Assembly (NCBI GenBank): GCA_018000455.1
Contig: JAGNJW010000010.1
Coordinates: forward strand, 1-64,000
Origin: Acidobacteriota bacterium
Lineage (GTDB): Bacteria > Acidobacteriota > Vicinamibacteria > Vicinamibacterales > UBA2999
Reading direction: 5' to 3'
Length of the DNA stretch: 64,000 nucleotides
Positions 25,036 to 34,101 of the stretch are shown here, one piece after another (within the stretch, counting starts at the first letter, position 1; each line of letters opens with the position of its first letter). The notes under the pieces are model-generated. The model was not told where the DNA came from. It saw only the letters and a program-made list of their open reading frames with translations, and ran no database searches. Both the position numbers and the translations under genes were made by a program.

Positions 25036-25149
25036 TGGGCACGGGAGCGGACTGCCGACGACCGAGGCGCCGCCGAGTATAGTCGACGGCCCTCTGCTTC
25101 TCGACGTATGCACGGCACGTACTTCGGCCCCAATATCGGCGTCGTGCAG

Positions 25150-25270
25150 CAGGGCGTCCTTGGCCTGCTCGAGGGCTGCCACCGTGATTTCGCAGCTCAC
25201 CGTCGGGAAGTCCTCGAGGAACACGTCGAGCGAGTCCCTCCTTCCAGACAGTCGAGCAGTGTCTGAAAGG
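25150..25270 (-). pseudogene. Frameshifted DUF433 antitoxin-like remnant
   Basis: On the minus strand one frame reads VPFQTLLDCLEGG and the next frame continues DSLDVFLEDFPTVSCEITVAALEQAKDALL. Joined, they form the standard C-terminal half of a DUF433 protein, often the antitoxin next to a DUF5615 PIN-like toxin. A single-base frameshift near 25245 and missing ends make it a pseudogene. It now occupies the leader of the ABC operon and could be mistaken for an N-terminal extension of the ATPase. Confidence 0.65.
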
Positions 25271-25555
25271 GCACACGAAGTTTGCGCGAACACCGACCGG
25301 GGCGCCTTGAGGTTTCAGGCAATCCGGGCCTTCTCACGCAGCACGGCCGGCTCGCTCATCGCCGTTCACAGGGCCACGTTTCGGCTGCTTGGATCCCCGC
25401 GGGCCGCCGGGTCGTCTAAAGGGACTTCTGGGTCCTCAGGCCGAACCCCGACCATTCGCGGTAAACCTTCCCCGTGAACCGTCGTAAGCATTCATAGCCC
25501 CTTCTCCTGCAGCCGCACTCTCCGCGGCCGAGTCTCCAAAGGAACATGCCGACTG

Positions 25556-26854
25556 ATGCGAAAGCTTGTCGACGCCAGACGAATTCCCTTTATGTGGCCG
25601 GTCGTCGCGGCCCTCGTGGCAGCCGGTTGCGGCGGCTCGACCTCGGCTGAACCGAGGTCCGACAGCCGGCCGGGCCCACCCGTTCCCGCCGTCGAGGTGG
25701 TGCAGGCCCGCGAAGGATCGTTGCCGCTGGTCGAACGGCTCACCGGCACGGCCCGCGCCTCCGGCGAGGTCGCCATCTTCCCCGAGGCCAGCGGCCGGAT
25801 CGTGGAGGTGCTCGTCAACAACGGCGCCGCCGTCACGAAGGGCCAGCCGCTCGTCCGAATCCAGACGGCCGAGTCGAAGCCGCAGCTCGATCAGGCGCGC
25901 TCGCAGTTGACCGTGGCCGAGGCCCAGGTGCGAGAGGCCGAAGCCGTGCTGGCCGACCTGCTCCGGCAACTCGGGCGCGCGACAACGCTGGCCGAACGCG
26001 GGCTCGTAAGCCGGCAGGAAGTGGACACCCAGCAGTCGCAGGTGAACGCCGGGCGCGCCACGGTAGAGCGTGCGCAGGCACAGGTGACGGCAGCCAGGGC
26101 GGTTGTGGCCGGGCGATCGGCCGTACAGCGCCAATCGCTCGTGCGGGCGCCGATCTCGGGCCGCGTCGGACAGCGCGACGCCGAGGTCGGCATGATCGTC
26201 GATGGCCAGACCCAGTTGTTCATCGTCGGGCAGCTCAACCGCATGCGAATCGAGGTGCCTGTCGCGCAGGATGTCCTGGCTCAGATCCGTCGCGGCCAGC
26301 GCGTCGAGATCGTGGCCCGTGCCGGCGACCCGCCGATCGTGGCCGAGGTCTCGCGGGTCTCCCCGTTTCTCAGCCCCGGCGCTTTCAGCGGCGAAGTGGA
26401 GATCGACGTGCCGAACGCGGGGTCGCTCGTCCCCGGCATGTTCGTCACAGTCGACATCCACTACGGTGAGAGCGAGGCCGCGACGCTCGTGCCGACGAGC
26501 GCCATCTACGAGAATCCCGTCACCGGAGAAACGGGCGTGTTCGTCGTGTCCGACCCGCCCGCCGAGGTGAAGGTCTCGATGGCCGGCCTCGGCCAGGACC
26601 CGATTGCCGTGCCGTTCAGGCGCGTCGACGTGCTGGCGACCGGACGCCAGACGGTGGGCGTCGCCGGCCTGAGTCCGGGCGACTGGGTGGTGGTGGTCGG
26701 CCAGCACCTGCTGACCGACTCGGACTCGCCCGAAGCACGCGTCCGGGCGCTGTCGTGGGATCACATCCTGAACCTGCAGGGCCTGCAGCGCGAGGATCTG
26801 CTGCGACAGTTCATGGAAAAGCAGCGGCAGTCCAGCGAAGCGGAGAGGGACTGA
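25556..26854 (+). CDS. RND efflux periplasmic adaptor (membrane fusion protein), lipoprotein
   Basis: The 432-residue adaptor has a lipoprotein signal (VVAALVAAGC, Cys25), a first beta-hairpin (VVQAREGSLPLVERLTGTAR), a lipoyl half-motif (ASGRIVEVLVNNGAAVTKGQ), an alpha-hairpin rich in Gln/Ala (about 110-185), the second lipoyl half (VRAPISGRVGQRDAEVGMIV), then beta-barrel and membrane-proximal domains. The start codon follows by two bases an in-frame stop region with no strong ribosome site. It is directly upstream of the RND pump, whose ATG comes one base after its stop. No outer membrane factor gene is nearby. Confidence 0.94.
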   Translation: MRKLVDARRIPFMWPVVAALVAAGCGGSTSAEPRSDSRPGPPVPAVEVVQAREGSLPLVERLTGTARASGEVAIFPEASGRIVEVLVNNGAAVTKGQPLVRIQTAESKPQLDQARSQLTVAEAQVREAEAVLADLLRQLGRATTLAERGLVSRQEVDTQQSQVNAGRATVERAQAQVTAARAVVAGRSAVQRQSLVRAPISGRVGQRDAEVGMIVDGQTQLFIVGQLNRMRIEVPVAQDVLAQIRRGQRVEIVARAGDPPIVAEVSRVSPFLSPGAFSGEVEIDVPNAGSLVPGMFVTVDIHYGESEAATLVPTSAIYENPVTGETGVFVVSDPPAEVKVSMAGLGQDPIAVPFRRVDVLATGRQTVGVAGLSPGDWVVVVGQHLLTDSDSPEARVRALSWDHILNLQGLQREDLLRQFMEKQRQSSEAERD

Positions 26855-26855
26855 C

Positions 26856-29800
26856 ATGGCCTCGATCACCGAGACCTCGATCCGTCGTCCGGTTGCCACC
26901 GCGATGCTCTACGCGGTCATCGTCACGGTGGGCGTCGTGGGCTCGCTGTACCTGCCGGTGGACCTGCTTCCGGCCATCGACTTCCCACGCCTGTCGGTCA
27001 ACGTCACCTACCCCAACGTCGGGCCGGAGGAGATAGAGACCATCGTCACCGATCCGCTCGAGAACGCGCTCTCCGGCATCCCCAACCTGGAGCGGATGAC
27101 CTCGTTCTCGCAAGAAGGCCGCAGCCGCGTCTCGCTCGAGTTCGGCCGCCAGGTCAGCCTCGACGAAGCGGCCAACGACGTGCGCTCGGCGCTCGATCGC
27201 CTGCGCGACGACTTCCCCATCGAGGCCGAAGCGCCGACGATCTGGAAGTTCGACCCCGACGCCCAGGACATCGTCACGCTGGCGGTGACCTCGTCACGCG
27301 ATCTCAGCACGACGACCCGGCTCCTCGAGGAAGAGATCGCCCGCCGTTTCGAGCAGATTCCCGGCGTCGGCGCGATCACGGTGGCCGGCGGCGTCTACCG
27401 CGAGATCCAGGTGCAACTGGCCCGCGATCGCCTGAAGGCCGCGGGCCTCGCGGGCAACGACGTGCGGGACGCGCTGACCCGCGAGAACGTGCAGTTGCCG
27501 GGCGGCAACGTCAAGGACGGCGTGCTGGACCTCTACGTCCGCACGCTCGGTGAATACCAATCGCTCGCCGAAATTGGCGCCACCGTCGTGGAAGTGCGGG
27601 AGAACCAGCCCGTCCGGGTGCGGGACGTCGCGGAGGTCGTCGACGGCTACGAAGACGTCACGAGCCTGGCCGAGGTCAACGGTATCCCCGTCGTCCGGCT
27701 CCAGATTCAGAAGCAGAGCGGCGCCAACACGGTCGAGGTGGCCGCGCTGGTCCGCGACGAGGTCGAACGGGTCAACCGCGAGCGCTCCGACCTCCAGCTG
27801 AGCGTCCTCAGCGATCAGAGCGACTTCATCCGGCAGTCGATCGACAACGTGCGCAGCTCGGCCCTCTACGGCGGCCTGCTGGCGATCGCCATCCTCTACC
27901 TCTTCCTCCGCAACCACTCGGCGACGCTCATCATCGCTCTCGCCATTCCGGTGTCGATCATCGCCTCCTTCGGGCTCCTGTATTTCGCCGGGCTGACCCT
28001 GAACCAGATGACCTTCGGGGGGCTGGCGCTTGGCATCGGTTTGATCGTGGACAACGCGATCGTCGTCATCGAGAACATCGTCCGCCAGCGACAGGCGGGG
28101 CGATCCCGCGAAGACGCCGCCAAGGTCGGCACGCGCGAGGTGGCCGGCGCCGTGGTGGCAGCCACGCTGACGACCTGCGTGATCCTGCTGCCGGTGGTCT
28201 TCATGCGCACGACGAGCGGCCAGCTGTTCCAGACGCTGGCCCTGGTGGTGGTTTTCGCCCTCGCCTGTTCGCTGCTCATCGCGCTGACGCTCGTGCCGAT
28301 GCTGGCGAGCCGGTTCCTGACCATCCGTCCGCAGGAGGCGGCAAGCGCCGGCCCGGCGTCTCGGTCGCGCCTCGCGCGGGCCTTCAGCCGACTTGATGAC
28401 GTCTACGTCAAGGCGCTCGGCTGGGCGCTGTACCACCGGGTGCGAGTGCTGGTGGGCTCGCTGGCGGCGGTCGCCGTGGCCGTCTGGGTGATGCGGTACG
28501 TGCCGGTCGAGCTGGCCCCGGAGATGGAGACCAACGAAATCGAGGTGCGGCTCGAGATGGCCCGCGGCACGAGCATGGCCATCGCGACACGCTACCTCGA
28601 CGAGCTGGCCGACGAGGTCCGGCGGGTCGCCCCGATGAGCGAGGTGGCCTCGATCAACACGCAGGTGCGCGGCGACAACGCCGAGTTGGAGATTCGCCTG
28701 GTCGACGCCGCGGATCGGACCATCGACTCGACCGTGCTGGCCGACCGCATCAGGGCGGCCGTCTCAGGGCGGATTCCCGGCGCCGAGATCCGGGTCCGGG
28801 CCCAGTCGGGCCTGTGGATGCTGCGCCGGCTGTTCTCGGCCGGCGGCGGCGCCGAGGAAGTGGAAGTGGAGCTGCGCGGCTACGACATGGACCGCAGCGT
28901 GGCGCTGGCCGCCGACATCCGCCGGAGGATGGAGCGTGTGCCCGGGGTCGTCGAGGTCGACGTCACCGAACGCGAAGGGCGGCTCGAGGAGAACCTGATC
29001 TTCAGGCGCGACCGCATCTACAGCCTTGGATTGTCGGTCGAGCAAGTGGGCCGCGCCGTGCAGACCAGCGTCGGCGGCAGCCGTGCCGGCTACTTCCGCC
29101 AGGGCGGCGAGCAGTTTCCCATCACCGTCCGGCTGCGTCCCGAGGATCGCGAGACGGCGGCCGATCTGGCCGGTGTGGCGGTCAGGACGCCGGGCAACCA
29201 GATGGTGCCGGTGTCGACGCTCGTCGAGCGGCGCCGCGATCGCGGGCCGGCCAACATCCGCCACATCGACGGGCAGCGCGTGCAGTTCATCACGGCCAAC
29301 CTCGAGCGCGGCGTGGCGCTCGGCGATGCGGTCGAGCGCATCCAGGCGGAACTGGCGGGCATGACGCTGCCGACCGGCTTCACGGTCGTCTACGGAGGCG
29401 CCTACCGCGAACAGCAGGAAGCGCAGCGCGACTTCGTGATCGCCATCGTCATGGCACTGCTACTCGTCTACATGGTGCTGGCCGGCCAGTTCGAGCGCTT
29501 CGTGGACCCGCTGGTCGTGATGGCCAGCGTGCCGGTGGCCATCATCGGCATCGCCCCGACGCTCCTGCTCACGAACACGACCCTCAACGTCCAGAGCATC
29601 ATGGGCGTGGTGATGCTGGTCGGCATCGTCGTCAACAACGCCATCGTGCTGGTGGACTACGTCAACTTGAAGCGGCGTGAGGCGGGCCTCGATGTCGAAG
29701 ACGCCGTGCTCGAGGCGGGCCGCACGCGGCTCAGGCCCATTCTGATGACCACGGCCACCACCGTCCTGGCACTCATTCCCCTGGCGCTCGGATGGGGTGC

Positions 29801-29987
29801 GGGCGCCGGCCTGCAGGCCGCCCTGGCCCGCGTGGTCGTGGGCGGCCTGGCGGCCTCGTCGCTCGTCACGCTGTTCCTCATCCCCGCGCTGTACGTCCAG
29901 GCGGCGGCCTGGACCGCGGCCGTCCAGCGGGTGCTGGGACGGGGGATCGAGGCACCGCAGCCCTCGGCATCGCATTCACGATCGTGA
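26856..29987 (+). CDS. RND-family efflux pump, inner-membrane transporter
   Basis: The 1,043-residue protein is a full-length AcrB/MdtB-type resistance-nodulation-division pump driven by the proton gradient. It has the N-terminal helix (VATAMLYAVIVTVGVVGSLY), porter domains, and helix 4 with GIGLIVDNAIVVIENI, whose Asp is the proton-relay residue. The central repeat duplicates the layout, and GVVMLVGIVVNNAIVLVDYV lies in helix 10. It forms an operon with the adaptor. Substrate cannot be inferred. The 3' end overlaps a minus-strand IS110 fragment by about 20 bases, so its last residues may have been replaced by insertion. Confidence 0.95.
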   Translation: MASITETSIRRPVATAMLYAVIVTVGVVGSLYLPVDLLPAIDFPRLSVNVTYPNVGPEEIETIVTDPLENALSGIPNLERMTSFSQEGRSRVSLEFGRQVSLDEAANDVRSALDRLRDDFPIEAEAPTIWKFDPDAQDIVTLAVTSSRDLSTTTRLLEEEIARRFEQIPGVGAITVAGGVYREIQVQLARDRLKAAGLAGNDVRDALTRENVQLPGGNVKDGVLDLYVRTLGEYQSLAEIGATVVEVRENQPVRVRDVAEVVDGYEDVTSLAEVNGIPVVRLQIQKQSGANTVEVAALVRDEVERVNRERSDLQLSVLSDQSDFIRQSIDNVRSSALYGGLLAIAILYLFLRNHSATLIIALAIPVSIIASFGLLYFAGLTLNQMTFGGLALGIGLIVDNAIVVIENIVRQRQAGRSREDAAKVGTREVAGAVVAATLTTCVILLPVVFMRTTSGQLFQTLALVVVFALACSLLIALTLVPMLASRFLTIRPQEAASAGPASRSRLARAFSRLDDVYVKALGWALYHRVRVLVGSLAAVAVAVWVMRYVPVELAPEMETNEIEVRLEMARGTSMAIATRYLDELADEVRRVAPMSEVASINTQVRGDNAELEIRLVDAADRTIDSTVLADRIRAAVSGRIPGAEIRVRAQSGLWMLRRLFSAGGGAEEVEVELRGYDMDRSVALAADIRRRMERVPGVVEVDVTEREGRLEENLIFRRDRIYSLGLSVEQVGRAVQTSVGGSRAGYFRQGGEQFPITVRLRPEDRETAADLAGVAVRTPGNQMVPVSTLVERRRDRGPANIRHIDGQRVQFITANLERGVALGDAVERIQAELAGMTLPTGFTVVYGGAYREQQEAQRDFVIAIVMALLLVYMVLAGQFERFVDPLVVMASVPVAIIGIAPTLLLTNTTLNVQSIMGVVMLVGIVVNNAIVLVDYVNLKRREAGLDVEDAVLEAGRTRLRPILMTTATTVLALIPLALGWGAGAGLQAALARVVVGGLAASSLVTLFLIPALYVQAAAWTAAVQRVLGRGIEAPQPSASHSRS

Positions 29988-30159
29988 GCAGCTTGCGCAT
30001 GCGGGCGACGAGCGCCACGTCCTTGGGCTTCCCCGCCGGCACAAGTCGACGATAAAACGCCCGGATGACGGCGTCGTGGCCGGCCGCGACCAGCGCGCTC
30101 ACATACAGCACGGCGCGCACCGCCGACGCGAGCCCTCGGCACACGTGGCCGGTTAACGA
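29968..30159 (-). pseudogene. IS110-family transposase C-terminal fragment
   Basis: The minus frame reads LYVSALVAAGHDAVIRAFYRR, then LVPAGKPKDVALVARMRKLL and TIVNAM. This is the very C-terminal helix-rich end of IS110/IS116 transposases. About 64 codons remain. It lies between the RND pump stop and the TraR/DksA gene, overlapping both. It is a second, independent IS110 relic, opposite in strand to the one at the left edge. Confidence 0.75.
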
Positions 30160-30497
30160 GCCGAGGCCGTTGCGCAGGCCAGGCACAGCAGGGCCTCGGG
30201 CCGGGCGCGGAGGCGCGCCTGCGCGATCGGCTCTTTGCAACGGCGACAGTCGCCGTAGTCGCCACCGTCACTCGCCTTCAGGGCACGCTCGACGTGTCGC
30301 AGTTCAACTTCGTGATCGCGAGCCAGCGCCATGCGCATCGACGTCGACTGCATGGCGTCGACCCGGGTCAGTCTGCCGATGGCGACGTCAGGCGACACCG
30401 GCGCCGTGGCGGTGTCGATGTGAGCCAGGGTCTGTCGGATCTCCGCAGCCCGCGCCGCGAGTCGCGCGCGCATCTCTTCGACGAACGTCTCATCCAT
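30153..30497 (-). CDS. TraR/DksA-family C4 zinc-finger protein
   Basis: The 114-residue protein has a long N-terminal coiled-coil region (FVEEMRARLAARAAEIRQTL to about 75) and a C-terminal zinc finger (CRRCKEPIAQARLRARPEAL followed by LCLACA, four cysteines). Family members bind the RNA polymerase secondary channel and modulate transcription, sometimes with ppGpp. Residues at the coiled-coil tip are not the DASGTG of DksA, so it is one of the shorter paralogues. It stands alone; its 3' end abuts an IS110 remnant. Confidence 0.88.
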   Translation of the reverse strand: MDETFVEEMRARLAARAAEIRQTLAHIDTATAPVSPDVAIGRLTRVDAMQSTSMRMALARDHEVELRHVERALKASDGGDYGDCRRCKEPIAQARLRARPEALLCLACATASAR

Positions 30498-30668
30498 ACC
30501 GCCCTACCCCACGGTAACGAACTCAATCCCGGCATTCCGTTGACGACCGTCGTCCAGGTGCCACGGTGTCACGAACGAGAGGAGCGCGCGACAACAGCCC
30601 GCTGATTGTGTGAAGTATAGGTGAGCACTTGGCGAGGATGTACGGGGGCAATCGTGAGCAAGGACTCC

Positions 30669-31361
30669 ATGGCCGACACCACAACACTCGAACCCAACAC
30701 CCTCTTCGTGGTGGTGTCTGGATCTGGCCTGCCCGACGTTGACGGCGTCTTCGTGCCTTCAACGGCCCCTCCCGCCACATCTGAATCGGGAACCGTTTCG
30801 GGTCTTGGCTACTGGAATGGCAAGCGAGCCTGGGATCGTGCCGACGGCAAGGCGGCCAGAAGCCCAGCGCTGTCATACTCCAACACCTACAAGTCCTGGA
30901 GACTCTCCCGTCTCGATGGTCATCTCGCGTACGACATCTCATCCGAAGAAGAGATGCCGCCTACTGACAGGGAATGGAACGTCTACAAGAAGGGAGTCGC
31001 ACCCGCCCCACAGGTCGTGGTGCACTACCACGACCCGAGACAGCCCTGCCCCAAGCCCAACGTCGTTTTCGTTCTGGGAGGACCTGGCGCCGGGAAAGGC
31101 ACCATGTGCGAGCTTGACGACAATCCAGAGAGCATGAAGGTGAGATTCGACACCTTCAAGGTCGAGGCTCTGCCCATCGTCGAGTTCTTCAAGAGCCAAG
31201 GCAAATGCGTCGACGTCGATACCAGCCAAGACCGTCAGGCCGTCTATGCGCTGGTCGGGAACCACCTCGCCGGGTACACCGATCAACGAGTCGCGGCCAC
31301 ACCGCTGACCGAAAGAGCTGAGATGCTTCTCGGTATGAGACCTTACCCCAGGACAAGATGA
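30669..31361 (+). CDS. Unusual fusion: unknown N-terminal domain plus core-deleted UMP-CMP kinase
   Basis: The frame encodes 230 residues. Residues 1-120 form a compact domain (LFVVVSGSGLPDVDGVF, GLGYWNGKRAWDRADGK, SWRLSRLDGHLAYDI) I cannot name. Then comes NVVFVLGGPGAGKGTMCEL (P-loop at about 137-145) of an eukaryote-like UMP-CMP kinase, joined directly to DDNPESMKVRFDTFKVEALP and IVEFFKSQGKCVDVD, which is the C-terminal helix region of the same enzyme. The NMP-binding site, DGFPRN motif and LID, roughly 120 residues, are absent without loss of frame. The protein is unlikely to be a normal kinase. AAGGA precedes the start. Base composition is visibly less G+C-rich than its neighbours, hinting at transfer. 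Confidence 0.75.
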   Translation: MADTTTLEPNTLFVVVSGSGLPDVDGVFVPSTAPPATSESGTVSGLGYWNGKRAWDRADGKAARSPALSYSNTYKSWRLSRLDGHLAYDISSEEEMPPTDREWNVYKKGVAPAPQVVVHYHDPRQPCPKPNVVFVLGGPGAGKGTMCELDDNPESMKVRFDTFKVEALPIVEFFKSQGKCVDVDTSQDRQAVYALVGNHLAGYTDQRVAATPLTERAEMLLGMRPYPRTR

Positions 31362-31370
31362 GCTGCGACC

Positions 31371-32258
31371 CTAGCGAATCGTTCTCACCTCTCCGGGCTG
31401 GGTGAGCAGTTCGCACTCTCGAAGCTCCGCCGCGCGCTCGCTGGGGCGGCTCGGCACGTCAGCCGGCACGTGCACACCGATCGAGCGCGTGGGTGCGATT
31501 CGCCGCTCGAGCACCTGACGGCCCTCTGCCGAGAGGAAGAACCAGTAGGGCGGCAGCGCGAGATCGGTCCGGCGCCCGCTCCAATAGGCGCCGTCCGGGG
31601 CGAAATGCGCGTCGCTGGCATCGGCATCGCCCAGATGGACGACGGTCGTCTCGGCGTCGAGTGTGACGCGGAACGCGATGTTCTCGACCTGCTGCTGGCG
31701 TTCCGGCCACCCGGAATGCGGAATGCGGACGGCTTCGACGAGAAGCGTGCCGTGCTCGAGGGTCACGGGAGCATCTCGATACTCGAGCGCGATGGCGTGC
31801 ACTCGGTCCATCACGGCGTCCAGCCGGTCGGCGGCGATCTCGCGGATGCCTTCGACCGCCTGCGCCGGGGCGTAGAGCCGCAGGCTCGGACGCGCTTCGA
31901 GCAGGCGCAGGACGTCGATGGCCGAGAAATGGTCCTCGTGATGGTGGCTGATGAACACCGCGTCGAGCCCGTCGAACGGAGGGTCACCGGCAAAGAGCGC
32001 CCGCTCCATCTCGTCGGGCACGAGCTCGTACCTCCCGAAGTCGTTCCGGTAGAGCGGATCGAACACCGCCTTCGTCGCGCCACTCGTGACGAGTACGGCG
32101 GCATTGGCCAGATACCGCGCCGTCGCGACACCCGATGGCTCCGCCGGCTGAGCCGTCGATGGCTCGGCAGCGGGCCCGCACGCCAGCGCGATCGCGGCCG
32201 AGGCCGTGAGCACGAGCCACACCGAGAGCCGAACGTGTGCCCGTGTCATCGTGCTCAC
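31371..32258 (-). CDS. Metallo-beta-lactamase-superfamily lipoprotein
   Basis: The product has about 290 residues and a lipoprotein signal (LVLTASAAIALAC). The body is a UlaG/RomA-like MBL fold: ARYLANAAVLVTSGATKAVF, VFISHHHEDHFSAIDVLRLL (metal motif HHHEDH), a central IPHSGWPERQQQVENIAFRV and TTVVHLGDADASDAHF. Possible starts are a GTG at 32258 that overlaps the preceding gene's stop (GTGA) and an ATG at 32249. It is cotranscribed after the gamma-glutamyltransferase gene. It probably hydrolyses a small ester or lactone at the cell surface. Confidence 0.87.
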   Translation of the reverse strand: MSTMTRAHVRLSVWLVLTASAAIALACGPAAEPSTAQPAEPSGVATARYLANAAVLVTSGATKAVFDPLYRNDFGRYELVPDEMERALFAGDPPFDGLDAVFISHHHEDHFSAIDVLRLLEARPSLRLYAPAQAVEGIREIAADRLDAVMDRVHAIALEYRDAPVTLEHGTLLVEAVRIPHSGWPERQQQVENIAFRVTLDAETTVVHLGDADASDAHFAPDGAYWSGRRTDLALPPYWFFLSAEGRQVLERRIAPTRSIGVHVPADVPSRPSERAAELRECELLTQPGEVRTIR

Positions 32259-34063
32259 TGCTGGCCTTTCGCCGTGCCCTCGCGTCGCGGATCGGCGCCG
32301 CCGGCCCAGCGCCCCTTGCCAGGACTGCGCGCAAACGGGGCGGGACTGGCACCCCGCAGGCCGTTGAACACGATGCCTTGCAAGCCGCTGTTGATGTCGA
32401 CCATCGACACGGCGTGGCCGCGCGCCTCGAGACCCTGCTGCAACGAGCTCAGCACGGTGCCGTTCTCCAGTTCGGTCGTGGCGCTCGTCTGTGCGCCGAA
32501 GTTCGGCAGGTCGATGGCGCGCTGAATGTCGAGCTTCCAGTCGATGAGGCCGACGAGCGTTTTGGTCACGTACTGAATGATGTTGCTGCCCCCGGGTGAG
32601 CCGACCACCGCCTCCACGTCGTTGCTGGCGTTGAACACGAACGTGGGCGCCATCGAGCTGCGCGGGCGCTTGCCGGCCTCGACGCGGTTGGCCACGGGAC
32701 GGCCCTCCGCGTCGTTCGGCGTCAGCGAGAAATCCGTGAGCTGGTTGTTGAGGACGAAGCCCTTGACCAGCTGCAGGCTGCCGAAGCCGCTCTCGACAGT
32801 GGTGGTCATGGCCACCATGTTGCCGTCCTTGTCCACGATCGACACGTGGCTCGTAGACGGCAGCGACGGCGAATCGTCGAGGCCTCGAGGCTCGGCGCCG
32901 GCAGGACTCCCCGCCACCGCCACGCCCATCGTCCGCTCCATCGCGATGAGTTTCGACCGCTGCGCCAGGTAGCCGGCGTCGAGCATGCCGGCCACCGGCA
33001 CCGAGAGGAAGTCCGGATCACCCACGAACTTCTGACGATCGGCGTAGGCCAGCCGATAGGCTTCGCTGATGAGATGGACGGCGTCCACCGAGTTCGGTGC
33101 GTACTTCGAGACGTCGAAGTGTTCGAGGATGCCCAGGATCTGCAGGACGGCCAGCGTGCCTGAGCTCTCGGGCGGCATGCCGCAGATGCGCAGGCCACGA
33201 TACGGTCCGCAGATCGGCGTGCGGACCTTCGGCGTGTAGGCGGCGAGATCCTGCAGCGAGAGGCGGCCGGGATTGGTCGGGTGGTTGCGGACGGCGTTGA
33301 CGATGGCTTCGGCGATCGGTCCGGAATAGAAAGCGGTCGGCCCCTCCCGCGCGATCGTCCTGAGCGTGGTCGCGAGCTCCGGATTCTTCAGCAGCGAACC
33401 CTGGTCCTTCGGCGTGCAGTCGGGCTTGAGATACAGCGCGGCAATGGCCTTCTCATTGCACATTCGCTTGGCCAGGAAGCCGAGCGTGGTGTAGAGCCGG
33501 GGTGAGATCGGAAAGCCTTTCTCGGCGAGGTCGATGGTGGGCTGGAAGAGGGCGGCCCACGGCAGCTTCCCGTGCTTGGCGTGCGCCAGGGCCATCATCT
33601 TGAGGACACCGGGCGTGCCGACCGAGAGGCCGCCGGTGACGGCGCTGATGAAATCGAGCGGCTGGCCGAGCTTCATGAACTGATCGGGCGTGGCCGCCGC
33701 TGGTGCCGTCTCGCGGCCGTCGTAGCCGATGAGTTCCCTGGCCGCGCCGTCGTAGTGCATGAGAAACGCGCCGCCGCCAATGCCTGACGACTGCGGCTCG
33801 GCCAGCGTCAGCATCATCTGCACCGCGATGGCGGCGTCGACCGCCGACCCGCCCTGAGCGAGGATCGCGACGCCGGCGTCGACGGCCAGCGGATTGGCCG
33901 CCGCCACCATGTCGCGGTTCGCGTACTGGGTGTCCTTCGGCGACCACCCGGAGGGAAACTCGGGCTGGCCGGCCGTCTGAGCCAGGAGCGGACCGTTCGG
34001 TCCGGCGAGCACGACGAGCGCGATCACGACGGCGACGGGTCTTGTCAGCATGCGGAGCATCAT
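32255..34063 (-). CDS. ggt: Gamma-glutamyltransferase (gamma-glutamyltranspeptidase)
   Basis: The 602-residue precursor has a signal peptide (MLTRPVAVVIALVVLAGPNG). It is a complete GGT: AANPLAVDAGVAILAQGGSA near the N-terminus, the donor-site loop GGGAFLMHYDG, the autoprocessing and nucleophile threonine in PSTSHVSIVDKDGNMVAMTT, and NNQLTDFSL plus GKRPRSSMAPTFVF in the small subunit with VGSPGGSNIIQYV. GGT hydrolyses or transfers gamma-glutamyl groups from glutathione and related peptides in the periplasm. The start is placed at the tandem ATG 34063/34060. It overlaps the downstream MBL lipoprotein gene by four bases. Confidence 0.95.
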   Translation of the reverse strand: MMLRMLTRPVAVVIALVVLAGPNGPLLAQTAGQPEFPSGWSPKDTQYANRDMVAAANPLAVDAGVAILAQGGSAVDAAIAVQMMLTLAEPQSSGIGGGAFLMHYDGAARELIGYDGRETAPAAATPDQFMKLGQPLDFISAVTGGLSVGTPGVLKMMALAHAKHGKLPWAALFQPTIDLAEKGFPISPRLYTTLGFLAKRMCNEKAIAALYLKPDCTPKDQGSLLKNPELATTLRTIAREGPTAFYSGPIAEAIVNAVRNHPTNPGRLSLQDLAAYTPKVRTPICGPYRGLRICGMPPESSGTLAVLQILGILEHFDVSKYAPNSVDAVHLISEAYRLAYADRQKFVGDPDFLSVPVAGMLDAGYLAQRSKLIAMERTMGVAVAGSPAGAEPRGLDDSPSLPSTSHVSIVDKDGNMVAMTTTVESGFGSLQLVKGFVLNNQLTDFSLTPNDAEGRPVANRVEAGKRPRSSMAPTFVFNASNDVEAVVGSPGGSNIIQYVTKTLVGLIDWKLDIQRAIDLPNFGAQTSATTELENGTVLSSLQQGLEARGHAVSMVDINSGLQGIVFNGLRGASPAPFARSPGKGRWAGGADPRREGTAKGQQ

Positions 34064-34101
34064 AGCGTCACCTGGCGGGCGGGCCGCGTCGGCTCCGGTC
34101 G

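Noticed and set aside
25436..26899. Long minus-strand open frame opposite the RND adaptor
   Set aside because: Antisense of a clearly recognised membrane fusion protein, low-complexity translation, no ribosome site.
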